This document shows positions 21,755 to 32,369 of a DNA stretch of 51,802 nucleotides, piece after piece. A program made the translations under genes and the position numbers. The stretch is taken from positions 1 through 51,802 of the forward strand of contig JSYX01000095.1 of assembly GCA_000787465.1 (NCBI GenBank), in the 5' to 3' direction. Numbering within the stretch: position 1 is the stretch's first letter; each line of letters starts with the position of its first letter. The notes below the pieces were generated by a model. It did no database searches and was not told where the DNA came from. It saw only the letters and a program-made list of their open reading frames with translations. This DNA comes from Thermomucor indicae-seudaticae. Lineage: Eukaryota; Mucoromycota; Mucoromycetes; Mucorales; Lichtheimiaceae.

Positions 21755-22234
21755 TTTACAACTATAGAGCTAAAAAATAAAAATCAAAAAATATTTTCGC
21801 TGCTTGAAAAAAGGTGCTTTGCATTACTGGTACCAGGTGGATATATCTCTTTTTGAGTATCCATGTATCCATACAACAGCTTCCAAGCTTTATATGACAG
21901 GGTGTGACTCTATCAACCGGGGGCCAAAAAGAGACTGCCGTTGCTCTTGGGTTGCTCACCTGGCCTATATTATTGGGGCTACAGCTTGCCGGTAGAGGGC
22001 TCCACCGCTGAAATGGTGATCCCGGCATGACCGGCGGGAAAAGCACAGTGTCGTGTCCGACGTCTTTATGTTGCCTATTACCGAGGCATGGATTATTACC
22101 GTATCGGCATAAAGCATGCTTCGGCTTTTTTCCGGAGCCCCAGGGGGGCTGTTCCAAATAAAGAGAGGTCATCCCATGAGGGTGGGGCGGACCCCCTTCT
22201 TTCTCTTTCTTTTCCCTTTCCTCTCATTTATATC
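21755..22234. other. divergent promoter region, locally GC-rich
   Basis: The 480-bp spacer between NUG1 and the small ORF at 22235. It is richer in G and C than its flanks, with runs such as CCGGGGGCC near 21,918 and CCCCAGGGGGGC near 22,139, and a perfect AAGCATGCTT palindrome near 22,114. A pyrimidine tract precedes the ATG at 22235. No RNA gene was recognised. Confidence 0.5.
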
Positions 22235-22519
22235 ATGTCCTCTTCTCTCAACTCAAGGTGGGCAACACCAGAGGATCGTTACAAGGCTAGCAAGAATATT
22301 CCATGTACACCATACGCCGACCTATTGCGGAACAGAAACGTCGACTTGCATCCCGACGCTGAGTCTCTTTTGACTGTTCGTCCGGCCTCGGTCTATGAGA
22401 AAGAACAGACGCACGAAGAGGACAGCCAAACAGCTACTATCACACAAATGAATGCCGACGATACCCAAATACAAGCATCATCATGGAAAGGTACACTGAC
22501 GAATGTCCCATGGTGGTGA
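22235..22519 (+). CDS. small protein, unknown function
   Basis: A single open frame of 94 residues from ATG at 22235. It follows a long CT-rich leader typical of highly expressed fungal promoters. It is hydrophilic and acidic, with SLNSRWATPEDRYKASKN at the start, a Glu/Thr-rich middle and a WKGTLTNVPWW end. No membrane segment or signal peptide. No family is recognised, but the composition looks like a real protein rather than a shadow. Confidence 0.5.
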   Translation: MSSSLNSRWATPEDRYKASKNIPCTPYADLLRNRNVDLHPDAESLLTVRPASVYEKEQTHEEDSQTATITQMNADDTQIQASSWKGTLTNVPWW

Positions 22520-23012
22520 TATCGATATAACCCAGACAGTTGTAGCTTTATAAACCATTTCAAACGTCCTAATAGAAAATACTGGCGATTTGCGACAAGC
22601 GCCCATGAACAGAAAAAACTGCATTCAGATCCAAATTGACTTTGCGTCTTGAAAAAAGAAAGGTTGGCATGTGTGAATTGCGTTCATGACAAAAGTGGTT
22701 TGCGCTGTCTGCCACGTATACGTCTTTGAGGGAAGCTTGCAGACGGTGGAGAGCGACGACAGTTACGTAATGAAACAGTATCATTCGTTTTAAACAATAG
22801 AAAAAGGTTATCTTGCGTACTGTTGTATCACTTTTGTCTCTTCTCTGCTTTGAGATTCTGGGGAAATGAGGTAGGCTCGTTCTTGTAGACAAAGGAACTG
22901 CATTCTGATGTTGTGTTACCATCATCACAGTGAGAAAGGGAATGATACCGAGGCAAGCAGCCTTTTGTGTTCGATAGGATAGCATGGCGTCAATTTGTTT
23001 ATTGCATAATAG
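22520..23012. other. spacer holding the eIF4A promoter and probably its first exon
   Basis: The eIF4A frame starts at an intron acceptor (TAG, 23010-23012), so a short first coding exon with the ATG should lie in this stretch. None of the ATGs here gives a phase-compatible donor that I could justify. A 138-codon minus ORF crosses the region without family features. Confidence 0.5.
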
Positions 23013-24352
23013 GCTTCTACTACTACGGGTGATGTCGTTGTGGAGAGCTTTGATGACATGAACCTACGAACCGAACTTCTTCGTGGAGTTTATGCCTTTG
23101 GGTAAGGGAGACAAAGAAGTGGGAAAACAAAGAAGAAGCGTACTGATTTATATTTGGAGATTTGAACGACCTTCAGCTATCCAGCAGCGTGCCATTGTGC
23201 CCATTATTGAGGGCCACGATGTGATTGCGCAAGCCCAGTCTGGCACCGGTAAAACAGCGACATATGCCATTGGATTGCTGCAATGCATCGATCCATCCAA
23301 GAAACAGACACAGGCACTTATTCTTGCGCCGACCCGTGAGCTCGCGCTTCAGGTTCATCGGGTGATCCTTGCTCTGGGTGACTTTCTTAAGATTCAGTGT
23401 CACGCGTGCATTGGGGGCACGGACACGCGCGAAGATCGGGCGATACTCGAATCGGGCTGTCAGGTGGTCGTAGGAACACCAGGCCGGGTCTTTGACATGA
23501 TCTATAACCGGCGAGCTCTGAGCCCGGACGCGATCCAGCTGTTCGTCCTGGATGAGGCGGACGAAATGCTGTCATACGGTTTCAAGGAGCAAATTCATGA
23601 CATCTTTCAGCTACTACCGGAATCGACGCAAGTTGTCTTGCTCTCAGCCACGATGCCGACCGAAGTCTTGGAAGTGACAAGCAAGTTTATGCGCAATCCA
23701 GTCGAGATCCTGGTCAAGCGCGAAGAACTGACGCTGGAAGGGATCAAGCAGTTCTTTATTGCCTGTGAAAAGGAAGAATGGAAGTTTGATGTCCTGTGTG
23801 ATCTATACGAAACTGTGACGATCACGCAAGCTGTGATATTTTGCAATACGCGTAGGAAAGTGGACTGGCTGACGGACAAGTTGACTGCGAACGACTTTAC
23901 GGTCTCGGCCGTACATGGTGATATGGACCAAGAGCAACGGGGCCTGATCATGAAGGAGTTTCGTACAGGAGCATCTCGTATTTTGGTCACAACAGACTTG
24001 TTGGCGCGAGGGATAGACGTCCAGCAGGTATCGCTGGTCATCAAGTACGTTGCTTGAGGCATTAAACCTCCCGCCCACCTTTGATTGAGCCATATTTATC
24101 TATAGCTACGATCTTCCTACTACTCGCGAAAACTATATCCATCGCATCGGACGTGGCGGACGCTTTGGACGAAAAGGAGTCGCCATCAATTTGATCACAA
24201 ACCAAGACATCTCCATGTTGAGAGTAAGTAAGCTATGCAGCATTGGACCTGTCTATGTGTCAGACTGAAACTCTACGTTTCGCCAGGAAATTGAACGATT
24301 CTACAGCACCCAGATCGAAGAAATGCCCATGGACGTAGCAGATCTCCTCTGA
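23013..24352 (+). CDS. TIF1: translation initiation factor eIF4A, DEAD-box RNA helicase (first exon not found)
   Basis: Exons 23013-23101, 23160-24044, 24106-24223 and 24287-24352 give 385 residues, about 10 short of a usual eIF4A. Helicase motifs in order: Q-motif [19 protein letters not shown], Ia PTRELA, Ib [49 protein letters not shown]. The end MPMDVADLL is the eIF4A C-terminus, and [19 protein letters not shown] favours eIF4A over FAL1/eIF4A-III. It unwinds mRNA leaders as part of eIF4F. The upstream in-frame TAG at 23010-23012 is read as an intron acceptor, so the initiator Met is in an unlocated exon. Confidence 0.93.
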
Positions 24353-24732
24353 TAATCACCTTCTACATATCCTTCCGCCTACTATCATTAGCTTAGTCCC
24401 ACAATTGATTGCTTTTGGTTATTTCCTGCACTGTTCGAAAGACCGGACTTGCGCAATAATCAATTCTAATGGATACCTGAATTTGCTCTGTCCCTACTTT
24501 ACTTTTGCATTATCCTCGAGAAAGCTTAACGTCTTTGCTAGGAATGTCATCGGGTCAGAACAAAAATCTGGTCGTCTTAACAGGCTAGCATTCAGTCGCG
24601 TCCTCTCAGCCTTGCAGGAATTTCAGCACATTTAACGACAAAAACTGGCAAAGAAACCTCTTTATGTACAGTCATGCAGCGAATGACGACAGGAAACACC
24701 AATGTTTAAAACATCGATCCCATTTCCGCAAG
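24353..24732. other. convergent intergenic, no gene seen
   Basis: 3' flanks of eIF4A and HAP5. The 76-codon ORF at 24405 has no support. Confidence 0.6.
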
Positions 24733-26157
24733 TTATTTGGAAGCTGAGCGCGACGAATTTCCATCTGCAATAGCATCAAAAGTTACAAAACCATGTCCAG
24801 GAGGGAGAAAAGACTCGAACTTTACCTGAAGCAGCAGCTGCCGTGGATGAACCCTGATTATTATTCGCAGAGGATGATACAGCTTGCTGAGCAGCAGCAG
24901 CTTGAGAAGCAGCTGCTGCTGCGGCGGCAAACTGGTGAAGTTGATAGTGATATTGTTGCATTTGCTCAGGGGTCATCTGTTGTACTCGTTTTAGCTTTAC
25001 AAGTGAGTGATAAACGGACGAAACTTACGTGAGCTAATTGGGAATAGTAAACAGTTGGGTCAACGGGCTTTTTACATCGTGTCAGTAAATCATTGAAAAA
25101 GAAAAGATTGAGACAGGATTACCTGTCCAGAAGCAAACTGAGACGATGTAGAACCGGGTTGTGCGTAAGACGAGTTGTAATAGTGGGCGTATCCTTGGCT
25201 TTGACTACTCGAGCTCGTCTACATAACACATATGAGACAAAGCAGATTTATAGTTAGTCGATTGTATTACCTTCTCTTGGGCTTCCTCCCGAGGTACAAT
25301 ATCGATTAGGAAATCACACATGTCCGTCTTTGCGATCGCAATAGCTATATCGGATCTTAAGAGAGTGCGCCGCTTGTTTTCCTCGGCATGTACCCTAAAT
25401 CAAGTATCAGTGAGAGCATTCTCTCCTATTCCATTTACAAAGAAAAGAACTTGCCATGCTCTCCTTGTTAATTCTCGAATAAAGATTTCGCATCCTTTGG
25501 CGAAAAGGATAGGTGCCTGGAAAAGGCAAGTGTGCGTTATTGTTCCCACTTCCTACCAGTGAGACTTTTCTTTACCTCTGCGCTAATCATCTATGACAAA
25601 AGCGTTTTTATAATAGAGCTTTTAAGACGCGTCAAGTTTGAACTCACCTTGACTTCTGGATCAGACTTCATGACCTTCTTGATGCGTGCAAGTGGCAACA
25701 CATGCGTCTTAAAGTCGGTTTGGAGTTCTCCAATTTCTGTAAAATGTTCTTGCCAAAATCTGTTTAGGTCAAAGACAGGACGACGACTGCTATGAGTCGA
25801 CGCAGCAGCAGCAGCGGCGGCGGCAGCTGCTGCTTCGGCTGCAACCACAGCGCCGGCAATCGCGGCAGCAGCAGTCGTGTTGACTGGTTGTTGCTGTGAA
25901 GAAGAAGAAGCAGGCGCTTCAGCCGTTTGGCCGGTACTAGTCGATTCTGATTGAGTAGTAATCGTGGTGACGGTTTGTTTGAAAGAGAACAGTAAAGAAA
26001 GAAAGAAGGAAGGAAGGAAAAGCCTGTCTGAAATTCTGTGCAACCAACCCGCCCGTCCGCCTTTCTGCCACTCCAATGTACCTTCTGTTCTACGTAGATA
26101 AACGCCTTGGATCTCTGGTACTTTATCGAAAAACGAAAATAGCAGCATAATGATCAA
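24733..26157 (-). CDS. HAP5: CCAAT-binding factor subunit HAP5/NF-YC
   Basis: Exons (minus): 26157-25648, 25590-25576, 25516-25455, 25394-25271, 25218-25123, 25067-25029, 24976-24826, 24764-24733; about 342 residues. A Ser/Gln/Ala-rich N-terminus with an 11-Ala run precedes [20 protein letters not shown]. The histone fold follows: [35 protein letters not shown], then [13 protein letters not shown] and [12 protein letters not shown] poly-Ala/Gln tail ([16 protein letters not shown]) ends it. With HAP3/NF-YB and HAP2/NF-YA it binds CCAAT boxes. The 15-nt exon encodes exactly MISAE. The intron at 25454-25395 has a GCAAGT donor: only the GC-AG splice gives the family's W-x-HAEEN. The true start is unsure, as a CT-rich tract inside exon 1 may mark an unseen intron. 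Confidence 0.93.
25796..25845. repeat. GCA/GCN trinucleotide repeat coding poly-Ala
   Basis: Imperfect CAG/CGG/CTG repeats on the plus strand encode an 11-Ala run plus nearby Ala in HAP5. A second such tract occurs near 24,893-24,930 in the C-terminal exon. Confidence 0.85.
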
Positions 26158-26327
26158 ACAAAGACGTTTTTACTTTCTGTCATGATCTGCCCCTCGCCTT
26201 TTGATCGAAAGGTGTCACGGACAGTAACCTTTGATTTGACACGAACGGGGCACCACGACCGTGCCTGGATCTGAGTTCATAAACAAGAGAACGTGTTTTG
26301 GTTCCTGCTCTGTCAAGACAAACACAA
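26158..26327. promoter_or_regulatory. short divergent promoter (HAP5 / DNM1)
   Basis: 170 bp separates the assumed HAP5 start and the DNM1 ATG, so the regulatory sequence is shared or compact. No defined motif is claimed. Confidence 0.4.
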
Positions 26328-29157
26328 ATGGATGATCTCATTCAGCTGACCAACAAACTGCAGACGGTTCTGGCGTCTATCAGTTCCTATGAAAGTCTTG
26401 ACCTACCTCAAATTGTTGTGGTCGGCTCACAGTCTTCGGGCAAATCGTCTGTTCTCGAAACCATTGTCCAGCGCGATTTCTTGCCACGCGGCAGCGGTAT
26501 CGTTACTCGTCGGCCGCTTATTCTCCAGTTGATCACCCAAAGAGGCGGCACCCAGGAGGAGGAGTATGGCGAGTTTATGCATATCAAGGACAAACGTTTT
26601 TATGATTTCAGCGAGATTCGACAAGAAATCATTCGGGACACGGAACGTCTTGCGGGTGCCAACAAGGGTATTTCACGGACGCCCATTCACCTTCGGATTT
26701 ATTCACCAAAGGTCTTGACCTTGACTCTGGTGGATTTACCTGGCCTTACGAAGGTAGGTAGTCATCCCTGCCTACGGTCCCTTTTGCTCATTGAGGAAAA
26801 CACCTTGGTAGATTCCTATCGGTATTGTGTAGTCAATATGTGTATGTGCATATATGCCGTGATTGATTATTATTACTATTAGGCGACCAGCCTACGGACA
26901 TTGAGAAACAAATCCGTACTCTGATCATGGACTATATTTCGAATCCCAACAGGTAAACTGACTTTTGTGGTTTTTCTTAAAGGATGATTGATTGATTGAT
27001 CTGTTGCAGCATTATCCTGGCTGTTACGCCGGCTAATATGGACGTAGCAAATTCGGATAGCTTGAAGCTTGCTCGACAAGTCGATCCTGAAGGTGATTAG
27101 GGCGCGAGAAAATGCAGGAGGGAATAATAATAACCAGGAAATCAAAATCAGGTAAACGAACCATTGGTGTGCTGACCAAGCTGGACTTGATGGATGCTGG
27201 CACAAATGCACTTGATGTTTTGATGGGCCGTCAATATCCACTTAAGCTTGGGTTTATTGGTGTCGTGAACCGTAGCCAGCAAGATATATTGACCAACAAG
27301 CCAATGGAGGAAGCGCTTGCATCCGAAAACGAGTTCTTTAAACAGCATCCGGCTTATCGCAGTATTGCTAATCGATGTGGCACCAAATATTTGAGTAAAC
27401 AGTTGAATAACGTAAGAACTTTTCTTATTTCGTTTCTGCTCTACTTTATTCACAGAGTCCCATTTTAGATTTTGTACACGCGTATTAAAGAAAAGCTTCC
27501 CGAGTTACGGTCAAAGCTGAGCTCTCTTGTGAGTCAGACTCAACATGAACTGAGTCAATATGGTGATCCAGCTTTCACGGCAGGAGCAGCACACCGAGTA
27601 AGCGTCAAAGCAATATAGTACTAGTAGTTAGTAGGCTAACCAAACGAAAAAGGGATCTTTGGTCCTGAAACTGCTTACCAAATTTGCAAACGATTTCGTG
27701 GCTGCTATCGACGGCACGTCTTCTGAAATGTCAACCAAAGAGCTGTAAGTTGATCATAGGGTTGTAAAAGTAAGCTGTTGAGTCTGACACAATGTATGTA
27801 GCTGCGGAGGAGCGCGTATCTATTTTATCTTCAACAACGTCTTTGGCAGTGCGCTCGATGCGATTACTCCATGCGCAAATTTGACCAATAATGATATCCG
27901 AACGGCCATTCGTAACTCGACGGGCCCGCGACCTTCGCTCTTTGTGCCAGAACTTGCGTTTGATTTGCTCGTGAGGCCTCAGATCCAGTTGCTGGAGGCT
28001 CCGAGTTTGCGTTGCGTTGAATTGGTTTATGAAGAACTTATGAAGATTTGCCATATTTCAGACAACAAGGTAGGCAGCTAGTATGAGCTATGAATGAACT
28101 CGTCGCAACGAACACCCTTCTTTATCTATCTAGGAATTATTGAGATACCCACGATTGCATACCAAGCTTGTGGAGGTTGTGTCGGAACTGCTCCGAGAAC
28201 GGTTGGCTCCCACTTCACAATACGTGGAAAGCTTGATTGCCATTGAACGAGCATATATCAATACAAATCATCCTGATTTCCTCGGTGCAGCTGGTGCAAT
28301 GGCAAACCTAGAAAATGAGTCTAGGAGAAAGAAAAAGCTGGAGAAACGAAAGGTATTAAAGCGTTCTTTTCTTTTCGTTATATGTTTCATTAACTGACAC
28401 TGGTGGTATCAGCCTGTGCGGACTTCGTCTCCTGCGCCAAGCGTTGTTAGCAGCACAGGAAGCCGCACAGCAGCAGAAGAAGACACCGTGGTCACCAATG
28501 GCGTGTTGCTGCCACCGCCGCCTCATAAAGAGAATGGTATTTCGCCAGCGATTAATGGTGATTCCGGCAACAAAGACTCGTTTTTGAACTACTTCTTTGG
28601 CGGGGCAAGCAAAACAGATCGACCTGCTTTGGGTCCTCAAGAACTGATGAACAGTGCTCCTCCTCCAATGTCTGTTACGAGCATGATGGAGACTGAACTG
28701 GAGCGCAAATTTGAACAGGTTAGTTATGCGGTAAAAACGACAATTAGATGACTGAGTCAGTTTATAACGATCCACAGGCTTCCATTAATGGGCCTACAGA
28801 GGAGCAGTTACAGGCGTCTGATAGAGAAGAAGTGGAGATACAGTTGATTCGTAAGTTCTCTGCGTGCGATTTTTTAAGGACGATAATCTCATTTACTTAC
28901 TAGGCACGTTGATTACGAGCTACTTTAATATTGTACGGAAAAACATCCAGGATTTAGTTCCGAAAGCGATCATGCATCTTTTGGTCAATCATTCTCGGGA
29001 AACGGTTCAGAACCGATTAGTTGCTTCGTTGTATAAGGAAGAATTGTTTACGGAGCTATTGCAAGAAGACGAAGGCGTAGCAGCTGAACGGGAAAAGTGC
29101 AAGACACTTTTGGATGTCTATAAGCAAGCCTTTGAAGTGGTTAACAATGCGATATAA
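26328..29157 (+). CDS. DNM1: dynamin-related GTPase of mitochondrial/peroxisomal fission
   Basis: Twelve exons: 26328-26753, 26812-26821, 26883-26952, 27010-27092, 27152-27411, 27469-27597, 27653-27744, 27802-28069, 28134-28352, 28413-28718, 28778-28850, 28904-29157; 729 residues. GTPase motifs are GSQSSGKSS (P-loop), the switch Thr in [12 protein letters not shown] and TKLD. The stalk holds [15 protein letters not shown] and [19 protein letters not shown]. The insert contains SFLNYFFGG, as in Dnm1/Drp1, and the GED ends with [19 protein letters not shown]. These favour DNM1 over VPS1. Dnm1 assembles on outer mitochondrial and peroxisomal membranes and constricts them. Exon 2 is a 10-nt micro-exon coding I-P-I-G, needed to form [12 protein letters not shown]. 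Confidence 0.95.
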
Positions 29158-29327
29158 TGCCACCGCAAAAAAGTGTTATTTAATTGTTGTGCTTGTAAGT
29201 TGATAGATTGATAAAGATAATACCCCCTGTAACTTTATGCGATTATAAGTTGAAATAGAATGCTTACATGTACAGCATGAAGTAGCAGTGGAATGAGTCG
29301 ATACAGCACCATCACAATCCCAATGTG

Positions 29328-29361
29328 TTTTAGGGTTTAGGGTTTAGGGCTTAGGGTTTAG
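29328..29361 (+). repeat. interstitial telomere-like (TTTAGGG)n tract
   Basis: Four and a half heptamers read TTTAGGG, TTTAGGG, TTTAGGG, CTTAGGG, TTTAG, preceded by one extra T. It lies 170 bp past the DNM1 stop, between genes, with TTTAGGG on the plus strand. It has no extension beyond these units. Confidence 0.9.
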
Positions 29362-29389
29362 CATTACCAGATCTGAGGCTGAAAAGGTA

Positions 29390-29960
29390 TCAACAGAGTT
29401 GCTCGATTCGCTTTCGTTCAAAGATGAAATTATCCAAAGCAACAAGTTCGCAATCCGTCCAAAAAACGTCAACAGACAAAAATCGTTCAACGTTCTGTTT
29501 CACTTGAATCGACTCCAAAAGGCTGCGTTTCATTTTCTTTTTCATGCTACCGTCATACTTTAAATCCGCAATTTGGATACAGAGGTGCCATGTAATTTCA
29601 ACTCGAGGATGTGTCTCAATAGCTGGCAAATAACGGTGGTTGAAAGTTAACAAGGTCAATGTCTGGGACGTTTCTCCAGTCCAGCCGATTGCGGTGCCAT
29701 GTATTTCGTTGGTATACAGTATTTGCGTCATTGATTGATTATCAACTCCAGTTCGTCTGTCCGTTGTCTGTGCAATGACGTTGGCGATAATGAAATACAT
29801 GGGAGCCTTCGAAACTCGGTAAGAAGGGCAAGCTTCGATTATCGATTGGTGATACTCGAAGTGCATAGTCGAATACAAGCACGGTCACCTGGAGCTGTCG
29901 GTATATTCCTGTCGCAAACTCTGCGGTGGATTGAACCACGAGAAAACAATGATCTATCAT
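29390..29960 (-). pseudogene. unidentified, possibly frameshifted coding relic
   Basis: Two overlapping minus frames look protein-like. The upstream one runs 29960-29742 (MIDHCFLVVQSTAEFATGIY...) and ends at TGA. The other runs to 29390 (LTLLTFNHRYLPAIETHPRV..., ending ERKRIEQLC). A frameshift or short intron near 29,750-29,880 would join them into about 190 residues. No domain is recognised. The neighbouring telomere-like tract and repeat copy suggest an unstable or mobile-element context, but this is an inference. Confidence 0.3.
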
Positions 29961-30109
29961 TCGTTAACGAGGGGAAAGATGATATCGAGGGAATAAGGGA
30001 AAGACTGCAAAGTTTTGCAGTGTTGCCTCAGATCCAGTTGTCGTACAGGGCAAATATTGCTTGACAGATGCTTTTCTAGACGAAGTTGATCGAAGTTCGG
30101 GCACAGCGC

Positions 30110-30260
30110 TTCATTCCAATTGGCTTACAAAGGCCTTGTTAAGGACCTCAAACACCAAAAGCCCTTGAGAGTGGATATAGAGAAGGACTGAAAATTTTCG
30201 CTGTCTTATGGATTTTTTTCTTCAAAAACGTCAAAAATAGCGGGGGTTGAAATAATTAAC
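30110..30260. repeat. diverged repeat copy shared with 49850-50000
   Basis: A block with TTGGCTTACAAAGGCC, GTTAAGGA, GACTGAAAATTTTCGCTG and GGGGGTTGAAATAATTAAC aligns in the same order with the block at 49850-50000, at roughly 70 percent by eye. It has lost the clear terminal inverted repeat present at 50,000-50,020, so it looks like an older copy of the same family. Confidence 0.6.
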
Positions 30261-30342
30261 AGGTTATGGTGCAAGTCTCCTTAACTCGCACAAAAAACTC
30301 GATCCGCAAAAATTATACCAATTTGCTGCTAGTCTGTGTCAC

Positions 30343-30402
30343 GAATCCAAACCGATAACTTTGTTTACGGATTAAAAATAATGTCTTTATTGGTTTAGAT
30401 TC
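30343..30402. repeat. imperfect inverted repeat (hairpin)
   Basis: GAATCCAAACCGATAA at 30343-30358 pairs with TTATTGGTTTAGATTC at 30387-30402: 14 of 16 positions match, with a 28-nt AT-rich loop. It may be the core of a small foldback element. Confidence 0.7.
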
Positions 30403-32369
30403 ATGACAGCGGTTGGCAGGAAGTTTTGGTTTTAATTTTTTCGGACTAGCTTTTGCGGCAACCATCTAAAATTCACTGGGAGACTGTCTGAGGTATTTCA
30501 CACAATTGGAACGAGACGAAGTAAATTCTTTGAGACTCTTCTTTATGATTGAAGTTGAACGGTGTCCAGCACTACTTTACAAGAGCCTTTTTATATCTTT
30601 TCTAGTTCTGAGTGTCATTGTTTTCAAAAATGATAATGAATAACAATAAAGAAAAGTTTTTATAAATATAGCTCTTGTAGTTGTTTGTGTGGCGGACTTG
30701 AGAGGAACAATGGTCGTTTTCAGTTACAAGCAGTGGGTATTTCCTTGTTGGGATACTCTATGCCATGAATACAACACTGCCCATGTGCATAGTCAGTCAC
30801 AAGAAACTGAATCTCGGCTTTACTTGAAACCCTCACCCAGAGCCTCCACGGGGGATATCCCAACTCCTGCGTCACGCAGAAGTTCGAAACAAGTCCAATA
30901 CCACCAAATCCAGAGGAAAACTTGAAAAGCATAGATTACTTCGTTTAGAAAAACCTGATATTAAAGTTTTTTCAACGTTCAGCAGATGCTTGCACATAGA
31001 CAAGCCGGTCGCGGTCTGCTTCCTTCTTCTCGTTCAAAGCCTCGCAATAAAAAAATTGACGGGCCACATGTTTCAAAGTTTGACTGAGTGCGCTTGACAG
31101 ACAGATACTACGCAGGGGTCACGGAACGCTTCGTCAAACGTTGGGACAAGTGGAGCCGGTTAATGCTTGTAGCTTTAAAAAGGTTAGCCAAAGAAGAAGC
31201 ATTGGAGTAAGCGAAGTCTGTAGCTGCTTGTATCTTGAAAAGATGGCTAAAAGAAACGAAAACCTTGCAGCGGTATTTTGCTTAAATATTCTTGGCTGAG
31301 ACCTCCCACTTATGTGGCGTAACTGACCGGTCAATGGTGATGAAGAACTTCAGTACCGGCGAACGAGAGAAAGCCATGATGAAGTTCTGACGAGAACCTT
31401 GCTGCCTGAAATGATATGTTGATACGAAGCATACGTTAACAGACGATGTTTGAATACTATAATTCAAACTTCGCGAACCAGACTAGGCAATGTACAGATG
31501 CTGGATACAACACCATGCTCTTTGGCGTGCGCCAAAGGCGACAGACGAATCTGGTACACGTCATTTTGGAGCATCTTCGTACAGTAATGGGATCAAAGAA
31601 GTTCCCCGGCAATAATATAGGTACTACCGACTATACCATTTAGCGATGTGGCTATCCAATTTGGAATGGTCTAAAAACCATCGAGCGTGGGGGAAGGTTG
31701 GTCATTGGTCACAGTGATGTTTAACTGATAGATTCATTCATCATTAAGAGGCAAGTCGCCGGTTAAGGACGATATATAAAGCCTCATTTTTCCGTGTTAA
31801 GATAAGTATACGCAAAGCAAGGACACACAGGAACAGATGAAAGATGAAAACTTCGCGCAGGTTTTAATATGTACTTTGTTCTCACAGGAAACTGCAGCGG
31901 CATCCTTGATTTATTTTCTGAGTCTGAGATCGGTGTAACAGTGCACCGTTAGTTATGCTTAAGATGACAAGATAGTGTACTTAGGCGTGGGTCAATGGTA
32001 GCTATTGAGATAGATGCTGTTATAGTGCACTACGTGACTATTTAGCCTCGTACGTATGTGGCATGCTTTTGTTAATAACTTTCACAGGTTCATCTGTGTA
32101 GACGGTACGTTTCGGGCCTGCGTTTCATTTCGAACAAATAACTGGGCAATACTTGAAGACGAGTTAATTGCTTAGTAAGCATAATCCGCACTTTCGGTTG
32201 GTCGAGAGGACAGACACATATCGCCAGCGCGCCGCCGAGAGTTTTCGCTGCCGGAGATTTCGGAGCTTTTCCCAGGAGCCATTCGAACCTTACTTGTTCA
32301 TACGTAGTGTATGTGTGTTCATGTCTCTTGGACCTTCTCTTCTTTTCCCTGTGTCCGCTTTGTGAGTGA
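30403..32369. other. 2-kb gene-poor stretch
   Basis: No supported gene. Short ORFs at 30689-30925 (both strands) and 31446-31643 (66 codons, ATG at 31446) lack recognisable families. The region follows repeat copies and may be old mobile-element sequence. Confidence 0.5.

Noticed and set aside
21762..22172. 136-codon minus ORF next to NUG1
   Set aside because: It ends within the NUG1/small-gene divergent promoter with no recognisable feature; probably favoured by local GC richness.
22569..22985. 138-codon minus ORF upstream of eIF4A
   Set aside because: Composition is not protein-like, no domain is visible, and it overlaps the expected eIF4A promoter and first exon.
29925..29950. tRNA-like B box (GGTTCAATCC) on the minus strand
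   Set aside because: The stem closes on a 6-nt loop, and no A box or acceptor stem pairs at the right distance.
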